Origin: Streptomyces liliiviolaceus
Lineage (GTDB): Bacteria > Actinomycetota > Actinomycetes > Streptomycetales > Streptomycetaceae
Direction: 5' to 3'
DNA: 64,000 nt
Assembly: GCF_018070025.1 (NCBI RefSeq)
Contig: NZ_JAGPYQ010000001.1
Span: 1,426,001 to 1,490,000 of the forward strand
The translations under genes and the position numbers were made by a program. Positions 58,095 to 64,000 of this stretch are shown one piece after another (the stretch's first letter is position 1; the number at the start of each line of letters is the position of its first letter). The notes beneath the pieces were generated by a model. That model was not told the DNA's origin. It searched no databases and saw only the letters and a list, made by a program, of their open reading frames with translations.

Positions 58095-59615
58095 GTGACG
58101 ACGATGACTGAAACGGCCTCGGGGCTGCGCGAGTTCAAGATGCCCGATGTGGGCGAGGGCCTGACCGAGGCGGAGATCCTCAAGTGGTACGTCCAGCCCG
58201 GTGACACGGTGACCGACGGGCAGGTGGTCTGCGAGGTCGAGACCGCCAAGGCCGCCGTCGAGCTGCCGATCCCCTACGACGGGGTGGTGCACGAGTTGCG
58301 CTTCCCCGAGGGGACGACGGTGGACGTCGGCCAGGTGATCATCGCGGTGCGGGTGGGCGGCGGGGCGGCTCCTTCGGCCGCTCCGGCTGCTTCAACCGCT
58401 TCGGCTGCTTCAACTGCTTCGGCCGAGGCTCCGGCCTCGGTGGCTCCGGTGGCTCCTGCCCCGGCGGCTCCGGCCGCGACTCCGGCTCCCGCGGAGGCCG
58501 AACCCGCGGCGGAAGGCCGCAAGCCGGTTCTCGTCGGGTACGGGGTATCGGTGGCCTCCACCAAGCGCCGCCCCCGCAGAGGTGTACCGGCCCAGCAGCC
58601 GGAAGCCGCGGCCGTGGCCGAGGCGGTCCAGAAGGAGCTGAACGGACACACGGCCCCCGCGGCCCGTCCGCTCGCCAAGCCTCCGGTGCGCAAGCTGGCC
58701 AAGGACCTCGGGGTGGATCTGGCGGCGGTCACGCCTTCCGGTCCGGACGGGATCATCACCCGCGAGGACGTGCACGCGGCGGTGGCCCCCGCCTCCGCCC
58801 CGGCCCCCGTTCAGGAACCCGCGGTCACCGCGGCGCCCGCGACGGCACCGGCGTCCGTCGGTGCTCCGGCCGCGGCCCCGCTCGCCCCGCCCGCCTCGTA
58901 CGACGGCGTGCGGGAGACCCGTGTCCCGGTCAAGGGTGTCCGCAAGGCGATCGCGGCCGCGATGGTCGGCTCGGCGTTCACCGCGCCGCATGTCACCGAG
59001 TTCGTCACGGTCGACGTGACGCGCACGATGAAGCTGGTCGAGGAGCTCAAGCGGTCCGACGAGTACGGGATGCAGGGGCTGCGGGTGAACCCGCTGCTGC
59101 TGATCTCCAAGGCCCTGCTGGTCGCCATCAAGCGCCATCCGGACGTCAACGCCTCATGGGACGAGGCCAACCAGGAGATCGTGCGGAAGCACTATGTGAA
59201 CCTGGGCATCGCGGCGGCCACGCCGCGCGGTCTGATCGTCCCGAACATCAAGGACGCCCACGCCAAGACGCTGCCGGAGCTCGCCGAGGCGCTGGGTGAG
59301 CTGGTCGGCACCGCCCGCGAGGGGCGTACGTCGCCGGCGGCCATGCAGGGCGGGACGGTGACGATCACCAACGTCGGGGTGTTCGGGGTCGACACGGGTA
59401 CGCCGATCCTCAACCCCGGTGAGTCGGCGATCCTCGCCGTCGGGTCCATCAAGCCGCAGCCGTGGGTGCACAAGGGGAAGGTCAGGGTCCGGCAGGTCAC
59501 GACCCTCGCGCTGTCCTTCGACCATCGGCTGGTCGACGGGGAGCTGGGGTCGAAGGTGCTTGCGGATGTGGCGGCGGTTCTTGAGCGGCCGAAGCGGTTG
59601 ATCACTTGGGGGTAG
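58095..59615 (+). CDS. bkdC2: Branched-chain alpha-ketoacid dehydrogenase E2 (set 2)
   Basis: 506 residues from GTG (GGAG upstream). Lipoyl domain FKMPDVGEGLTEAEILKW with Lys in VETAKAAVEL; an Ala/Pro/Ser linker of simple TCGGCTGCTTC-like DNA repeats near 58380; E3-binding domain (PPVRKLAKDLGVD..ITREDVHAA); acyltransferase core ending ALSFDHRLVDG. Three-gene operon without E3, as in set 1. The C-terminal codons are followed by a dispersed repeat. Confidence 0.96.
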   Translation: MTTMTETASGLREFKMPDVGEGLTEAEILKWYVQPGDTVTDGQVVCEVETAKAAVELPIPYDGVVHELRFPEGTTVDVGQVIIAVRVGGGAAPSAAPAASTASAASTASAEAPASVAPVAPAPAAPAATPAPAEAEPAAEGRKPVLVGYGVSVASTKRRPRRGVPAQQPEAAAVAEAVQKELNGHTAPAARPLAKPPVRKLAKDLGVDLAAVTPSGPDGIITREDVHAAVAPASAPAPVQEPAVTAAPATAPASVGAPAAAPLAPPASYDGVRETRVPVKGVRKAIAAAMVGSAFTAPHVTEFVTVDVTRTMKLVEELKRSDEYGMQGLRVNPLLLISKALLVAIKRHPDVNASWDEANQEIVRKHYVNLGIAAATPRGLIVPNIKDAHAKTLPELAEALGELVGTAREGRTSPAAMQGGTVTITNVGVFGVDTGTPILNPGESAILAVGSIKPQPWVHKGKVRVRQVTTLALSFDHRLVDGELGSKVLADVAAVLERPKRLITWG

Positions 59616-59631
59616 CGGTTCTTCTGCGGGC

Positions 59632-59671
59632 CGGTGGGGGCCGGTCGCGCAGTTCCCCGCGCCCCTGAAGG
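59632..59671 (+). repeat. Dispersed intergenic repeat, copy 8
   Basis: GGGGGCCGGTCGCGCAGTTC then CCCGCGCCCCTGAAGG, immediately before a long hairpin that reuses part of the same sequence. Confidence 0.8.
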
Positions 59672-59673
59672 AC

Positions 59674-59733
59674 AAAAGACTGCGCCGTTCCCCGTGCCCC
59701 TTTTCAGGGGCGCGGGGAACGGCGCAGTCTTTT
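59674..59733. terminator. Bidirectional terminator built from the dispersed repeat
   Basis: A 27-bp stem (59674-59700 with 59707-59733, one T-G pair) starting AAAAGACTGCGCC and ending GGCGCAGTCTTTT, loop TTTTCA. It has A-tract and T-tract on both sides and lies between convergent genes. Confidence 0.92.
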
Positions 59734-59740
59734 GAGCCGG

Positions 59741-60637
59741 TTACCTGGCGAAGCCGTAGTTCATGAGCTTCTTCGCGTCCGACTCACGGGCCGAGATGGA
59801 CGTGGACGCCAGCACCGTACCGACGACGGTCTTGCCGTTGCGCGTGGCGGCGAAGACCAGGCAGTACTTGGCCTCCGGGCCGGAACCGGTCTTCACACCG
59901 ATCGAACCGGAGTAGCTGCTGAGCAGACCGTTGGTGTTGGTCCACGGCGCCATCGTGCGGGTGCTGCCGGTCTTCGTCACGGTCTTGGCCGTGTACTTCT
60001 TCGTCTTGACGATCGCGCGGAAGTTGGCACTCTTCAGCGCGCTGCTGGTGATCTTCGTGAGGTCACGCGGCGTCGAGTAGTTCGAGCCGTTGCCGATGCC
60101 GTCGAACGAGTCGAACTTGGTGTTCGTCAGGCCGAGGTCCTTGGCCTGCTTGTTCATCTTGCCGATGAACGACTTCACCCGGGCGGCCCGCGTCGAGCCG
60201 GAACCGAACTTGTCGGCGAGGGCGTACGCGGCGTCGCAACCGGACGGCAGCATCAGGCCGTACAGCAGCTGGCGGACGGTGACCTTGTCGCCGACGATCA
60301 GACGGGCCGAGGAGGCCGTGTTGGCGACGATGTAGTCGCTGTACGCCTTCTGGATGGTGACCTTGGCGTCCAGGTTGAGGTTCGGCTGGGACAGCACGAC
60401 CTTGGCGGTCATGATCTTCGTGGTGGAGCCGGTGGAGCGGCGGGTGTCCGCAGCCTTGGTGTAGAGCGACGTGCCCGTACCGTTGTTCATCACGAAGCCG
60501 CCCTTGGCGGCGATCGTGGGCTTCGTGAGGGCCTGCGCGGGCGCCGTGCCGAGGGCACCGGTCGCGAGCACGGCTCCGGTGGTGAAGACCACTGCGGCAG
60601 CTCTGCGGACGCGCATACCCTTAATGGCAGTTATCAA
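59741..60637 (-). CDS. D-alanyl-D-alanine carboxypeptidase (S11 family, K15-like)
   Basis: 298 residues. Signal peptide ending TAPAQA near residue 36. Active-site S71-T-T-K74, second motif S132-G-C134, K249-T-G251. SGC instead of SGN is typical of the Streptomyces K15-type enzyme. It trims the terminal D-Ala from muropeptides outside the cell. TTG start with GGGG eight bases up is chosen; ATG at codon 8 has its AAGGG too close. TTGACA lies upstream on the minus strand (60675-60680). Confidence 0.93.
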   Translation of the reverse strand: MITAIKGMRVRRAAAVVFTTGAVLATGALGTAPAQALTKPTIAAKGGFVMNNGTGTSLYTKAADTRRSTGSTTKIMTAKVVLSQPNLNLDAKVTIQKAYSDYIVANTASSARLIVGDKVTVRQLLYGLMLPSGCDAAYALADKFGSGSTRAARVKSFIGKMNKQAKDLGLTNTKFDSFDGIGNGSNYSTPRDLTKITSSALKSANFRAIVKTKKYTAKTVTKTGSTRTMAPWTNTNGLLSSYSGSIGVKTGSGPEAKYCLVFAATRNGKTVVGTVLASTSISARESDAKKLMNYGFAR

Positions 60638-60840
60638 GTCGATTACCCCGATTACGTTGTAAACACCGAAGTGGTGTCAAATGCCTCAAGAGAGCGCCCA
60701 GTTGCCGGTGGCGCCTTCTCTTCAGACACACGAGTAGCACAAAAGGATGTGCAGTTCCTGAAGCGGGGTGCCCCTTTTTACCTCGTCCATATCCTGGACC
60801 GTCCGAGACGATGCGTACGTGTTGTATCTATGCTGTGCGC

Positions 60841-61503
60841 ATGCCTTCCGCCCCGTCCCCCGTCGTGAAGTCGCCGCCCGCCGCCGAACGCGTATACGCG
60901 CACGTCAAACAAGCTGTACTGGAGCGTCGGTACGAGGGCGGGACCCTGCTCACCGAGGGCGAGCTGGCCGACGCCGTCGGTGTCTCGCGGACGCCGGTGC
61001 GCGAGGCGCTGCTCAAACTGGAAGTCGAAGGGTTGATCCGGCTCTACCCGAAAAAGGGAGCCCTCGTCCTGCCCGTCTCCGCGCAGGAGATCGCGGACGT
61101 GGTGGAGACCCGGCAGCTCGTCGAGGCGCACGCCATCCGCAAGGCGGTGCCGGCCTCGCCCCTGCTGATCGAGCGCCTGACCGAACTCCTCGCGAAGCAG
61201 CAGGACCAGGCCGCCGCCGGTGATCTGGCCGGAGCCGCCGTCACCGACCGCTGCTTCCACGCCGAGATCGTCCGCAGCGGGGGCAACGAGATCCTCTCCC
61301 GCCTCTACGACCAACTGCGCGACCGGCAGCTGAGGATGGGCGTCGCCGTGATGCACGCCCACCCCGACCGGATCACCAAGACGCTCACCGAGCACCAGGA
61401 GATCCTCGACGCGCTGCGCTCCGGCGACGCCGAGGCGGCGGTCGACCTGGTGCACCGCCACGTCAGCTGGTTCTCCAACCTCGCCCGGGGTGACGTCCGA
61501 TGA
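60841..61503 (+). CDS. GntR-family regulator (FadR subfamily)
   Basis: 220 residues from ATG. Winged HTH: AAERVYAHVKQAVLERRYEGG, LTEGELADAVGVSRTPVREALLKLE; C-terminal FCD ligand domain with RQLVEAHAIRKA and the metal-binding type His residues (FHAEIVRSGG, TEHQEILDAL). No ribosome binding site; TATGCT ending six bases before the ATG suggests leaderless transcription. Overlaps the MFS gene, which it probably controls. Confidence 0.93.
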   Translation: MPSAPSPVVKSPPAAERVYAHVKQAVLERRYEGGTLLTEGELADAVGVSRTPVREALLKLEVEGLIRLYPKKGALVLPVSAQEIADVVETRQLVEAHAIRKAVPASPLLIERLTELLAKQQDQAAAGDLAGAAVTDRCFHAEIVRSGGNEILSRLYDQLRDRQLRMGVAVMHAHPDRITKTLTEHQEILDALRSGDAEAAVDLVHRHVSWFSNLARGDVR

Positions 61504-62810
61504 GCTCGTCCTCGTCGTCATCCCTGACACTGCCCGGCGACCCGCCCGGCGGCCGTCGCGCCGTCACGGTCTGGTCCGTCGGCGTCTCCGTCTACTTCGT
61601 CGCGGTCATCTTCCGTACGTCGCTGGGGGTCGCCGGCCTCGACGCCGCCGACCGCTTCCACGTCAACGCCTCCGCGCTCTCCACCTTCTCGATCCTCCAG
61701 CTCCTCGTCTACGCGGGCATGCAGATACCCGTCGGCCTGATGGTCGACCGGCTGGGCACGAAGAAGGTGCTGACCCTCGGCGTCGTGCTGTTCACGATCG
61801 GACAGCTGGGCTTCGCGTTCTCACCGACGTACGGAACGGCGCTGGCCTCGCGCGCGCTGCTCGGGTGCGGTGACGCGATGACGTTCATCAGCGTGCTGCG
61901 GCTCGGCTCGCGCTGGTTCCCGGCCCGGCGCGGCCCGATGGTCGCGCAGCTCGCCGGTCTGGTGGGCATGGCGGGCAACCTCGTCTCGACGCTCGTACTG
62001 GCCAGGCTGCTGCACGGAGTCGGCTGGACGGCCGCGTTCGCGGGCAGCTCGGTCGCCGGTGTCGTCGTCCTCGTGCTGATGCTGGCGTTCCTGAAGGACC
62101 ACCCCGAGGGACACGAGCCGGAGCCGTTCCCGCACCGGGGGGCCGCCTACGTACGCCGTCAGATCGCCGCGTCCTGGCGGGAGCCCGGCACCCGGCTCGG
62201 ACTGTGGGTGCACTTCACGACCCAGTTCCCGGCGATGGTGTTCCTGCTGCTGTGGGGACTGCCGTTCCTCGTCGAGGCCCAGGGCCTGTCCCGCGCGACG
62301 GCCGGCGAACTCCTCACCCTCGTCGTGCTCTCCAACATGCTCATAGGCCTGGTGTACGGGCAGATCGTCGCCCGGCACCATGCGGCGCGGCTGCCGCTGG
62401 CGCTCGGCACGGTCCTGGCCACGGCGACCGTGTGGGCCGCCACGCTCGCGTACCCCGCCGATCACGCGCCGATGTGGCTGCTGGTCGTGCTGTGCGTGGT
62501 GCTCGGCGCGTGCGGGCCCGCTTCGATGATCGGGTTCGACTTCGCGCGGCCGGCGAATCCGCCCGAGCGGCAGGGGACCGCCTCCGGCATCACCAACATG
62601 GGTGGGTTCATCGCGTCCATGACGACGTTGTTCGCGGTGGGGGTGCTGCTGGACGCCACCGGGGAGAGCTACACCGTTGCGTTCTCCGCGGTGTTCGTGC
62701 TGCAGGCGCTCGGGTTGAGTCAGATTCTTCGGTTGCGGAAGCTTGCGGCTCGGAGGGAGCGGGAGCGGTTGGTGGCGAGTCGGGTGGAGACGGTGCACGT
62801 GCCGGCGTAG
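61500..62810 (+). CDS. Major facilitator superfamily transporter
   Basis: 436 residues with twelve predicted membrane helices and the MFS loop 2-3 motif GLMVDRLGTKKVL. The N-terminus is a Ser run. Similar to NNP/hexuronate-like MFS carriers with two six-helix halves; substrate not evident, import of an organic acid would fit FCD-type control. Coupled to the GntR gene. Confidence 0.92.
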   Translation: MSSSSSSSLTLPGDPPGGRRAVTVWSVGVSVYFVAVIFRTSLGVAGLDAADRFHVNASALSTFSILQLLVYAGMQIPVGLMVDRLGTKKVLTLGVVLFTIGQLGFAFSPTYGTALASRALLGCGDAMTFISVLRLGSRWFPARRGPMVAQLAGLVGMAGNLVSTLVLARLLHGVGWTAAFAGSSVAGVVVLVLMLAFLKDHPEGHEPEPFPHRGAAYVRRQIAASWREPGTRLGLWVHFTTQFPAMVFLLLWGLPFLVEAQGLSRATAGELLTLVVLSNMLIGLVYGQIVARHHAARLPLALGTVLATATVWAATLAYPADHAPMWLLVVLCVVLGACGPASMIGFDFARPANPPERQGTASGITNMGGFIASMTTLFAVGVLLDATGESYTVAFSAVFVLQALGLSQILRLRKLAARRERERLVASRVETVHVPA

Positions 62811-62826
62811 GGGTGGGGGTGGGTGT

Positions 62827-62940
62827 GCGGGGGCTTTTTTCGCCCCCGCCGCCCCTACCCGTTCCCGTCCACGTATGGGGGCTGCGCCCCCTTGCCCCCG
62901 TATCGCGCTTCGCGCTCGTCCTCAAACGCCGGACGGGCTG
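62827..62940. terminator. Terminator hairpin plus CTCAAACGCCGGACGGGCTG repeat
   Basis: GCGGGGGC-T6-C-GCCCCCGC stem (62827-62849), then a compound Streptomyces repeat with GGGGGC-TGC-GCCCCC, GCGCTTCGCGC and CGTCC...GGACG mini-stems, between convergent genes. The last part is a sequence I recall as very common in Streptomyces intergenic DNA. Confidence 0.75.
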
Positions 62941-62951
62941 AGAAGCAGCAG

Positions 62952-63776
62952 CTACGGCGTGACCGTGAAGTTGTGGAGGATCGCTGCCGTCAGGTCCGGG
63001 TCGCCCTCTGTTTTCAGGCGGTCCGCGACCGCTTCCGGGGTGACCCGGCCGCAGGCCAGGCGGAAGTAGGTCTCCCAGTCGAGGGCGAGGGTGGCGGCCG
63101 GGCCGAGGGAGGGGGAACCGTCTATCGAGCCGACACCGTCGGCGTCGACGCGGACCGTGCGCAGGAACTCGACGGGGCCGTGGACGTCGAAGACGATCGC
63201 CGAGTTCGCCGGTGCGCCCGCGTCCTTGGCGACGACCTTGGGGAGCCTGCTGAGCAGGACGTCGCGGGCGATGAACGCACCCGGGGAGTCGAGGTTGCCC
63301 GGCCTGCCGAGGGTGGTGCGCAGGTCCTGTTCGTGCACCCAGAGGTCGAACGCCCGGTTGCGCATGGACTCTTCGAGGGTGACCTCGGTGCCGAGCGGGC
63401 CGCGGACCAGCGCGTCGGGCTGGCGCGACTCGTTACGCAGCTGACGGTTGCGGCGGATGATCGTGTACTCCAGCTCGGAGGTCATCTCCGGAGCGGTGTG
63501 GTGACGGCGGACGTCGACCTGCATCTCCATGTACCGCTGGTGCTCGTTCGTCACGTGGTACAGGTCGCGGGGGAGCGTGTGGATCGGCCTGGGGTCGCCC
63601 AGCGCCTCGCAGTCGAGGCCGATCACATGGGAGACGATGTCGCGCACCGACCAGCCAGGGCATGGAGTCCGCCGATTCCATTCACCCTCCACCAGCGGCG
63701 ACACGAGATCGGATATCGCGTCGATGGAGTGCGTCCAGGCGTCGGCGTAGGACTGAAGGCTGGGATGCAGACTCAC
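62952..63776 (-). CDS. Maleylpyruvate isomerase-type mycothiol-dependent enzyme family protein
   Basis: 274 residues from GTG. DinB-like four-helix bundle with LVSPLVEGEWNRRTPCPGWSVRDIVSHVIGLD, the MDMPI signature with His of metal site (VSHVIG), then NRAFDLWVHEQDLRTTL with HEQD, another metal His, and a C-terminal SCP-like part. TIGR03083-like. Members use mycothiol or simply bind zinc; substrate unknown. Confidence 0.88.
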   Translation of the reverse strand: MSLHPSLQSYADAWTHSIDAISDLVSPLVEGEWNRRTPCPGWSVRDIVSHVIGLDCEALGDPRPIHTLPRDLYHVTNEHQRYMEMQVDVRRHHTAPEMTSELEYTIIRRNRQLRNESRQPDALVRGPLGTEVTLEESMRNRAFDLWVHEQDLRTTLGRPGNLDSPGAFIARDVLLSRLPKVVAKDAGAPANSAIVFDVHGPVEFLRTVRVDADGVGSIDGSPSLGPAATLALDWETYFRLACGRVTPEAVADRLKTEGDPDLTAAILHNFTVTP

Positions 63777-63930
63777 GGAACGGGACCCCTCGGGCGGTTG
63801 GGCGCGGGCAGAACACAGGCTGCGGGTGTCTTGGGACGCTAAGTTACGCTGCTGTGAGGCACCCCGGCAGTGCTTTCGTGTGACGATCGTAGGCCCGTAT
63901 CAAAGCCTCGAATGCCAGGACGGTGGTAGT

Positions 63931-64000
63931 GTGCGCGCCTCTCTCCTCCAGATCGCCGTGGACGAGACCGAATCGGTCGACGCCCGCAGACAGCGTGTCG
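63931..64000 (+). CDS. Carbon-nitrogen hydrolase (nitrilase superfamily), 5' end only
   Basis: GTG opens MRASLLQIAVDETESVDARR, which I recognise as the N-terminus of Streptomyces carbon-nitrogen hydrolases, where this strand leads to the catalytic Glu. No ribosome binding site and TAGTGT overlapping the start suggest a leaderless mRNA. Cut by the window after 23 codons. Confidence 0.75.
   Translation, partial: MRASLLQIAVDETESVDARRQRV

Noticed and set aside
1..64000. CRISPR array, insertion sequence or biosynthetic gene cluster
   Set aside because: No regularly spaced repeats, transposase motifs, or polyketide/peptide synthase domains were seen on either strand.

Overview
The window is high-GC (roughly 70%) actinobacterial chromosome. 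GTG starts, strong GGAGG-type ribosome binding sites, four-base start/stop overlaps and gene content all point to Streptomyces. Gene order agrees with my memory of the S. coelicolor core chromosome from about SCO3810 to SCO3870, read in reverse, close to oriC on the left. parS centromere sites and DnaA boxes fit that position. I see no transposase, prophage, CRISPR array or antibiotic cluster.

Left part (1-22.9 kb): a partial secreted DUF6344 protein, the tiny DLW-39 protein, a secreted membrane-anchored protein, a Ser/Thr kinase downstream of an XRE regulator with a striking palindrome before it, tRNA-Ala(UGC), a perfect parS, DUF5324, cyclophilin, rhomboid, a DnaA-box cluster, crgA, DUF881, and three class E sortases interleaved with a 53-residue membrane peptide and an orphan glutamine amidotransferase. 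Then comes the cell-wall and signalling operon fhaA-fhaB-pstP-rodA/ftsW-pbpA-pknB on the minus strand, followed outward by tRNA-Leu(CAG).

Middle (23-38.5 kb): a small cassette encoding a cysteine-rich secreted protein and a two-helix membrane protein, an NAD(P)-binding protein, a divergent azoreductase/HxlR pair, DUF2252, a J-domain protein, rhodanese, an acyl-CoA dehydrogenase behind a KstR-type operator, a DUF5819/HTTM membrane pair, a SpoU-type rRNA methylase, and the phenylacetate genes paaN / paaH-tetR.

Right part (38.5-64 kb): bkdR facing branched-chain alpha-ketoacid dehydrogenase operon 1 (E1alpha, E1beta, E2), a MobA-DUF6457 fusion with moeA and a TrkA-type potassium channel whose start lies in a second perfect parS, a quinone oxidoreductase, a PadR gene, the proteasome activator Bpa, two divergent Ser/Thr kinases, an orphan response regulator, bkd operon 2, a D,D-carboxypeptidase, a GntR-MFS pair, a mycothiol-dependent-type enzyme and the first codons of a carbon-nitrogen hydrolase.

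The main themes are cell-wall growth control by phosphorylation (four kinases, one phosphatase, two FHA proteins, PBP, RodA/FtsW, CrgA, carboxypeptidase), surface protein anchoring (sortases), and acyl-CoA/branched-chain precursor metabolism. The most useful new observations are regulatory: a nearly identical TetR-type operator before both paaH and bkd operon 1, a 24-bp palindrome before the XRE gene, a KstR-type box, and replication or segregation sites embedded between and inside genes.
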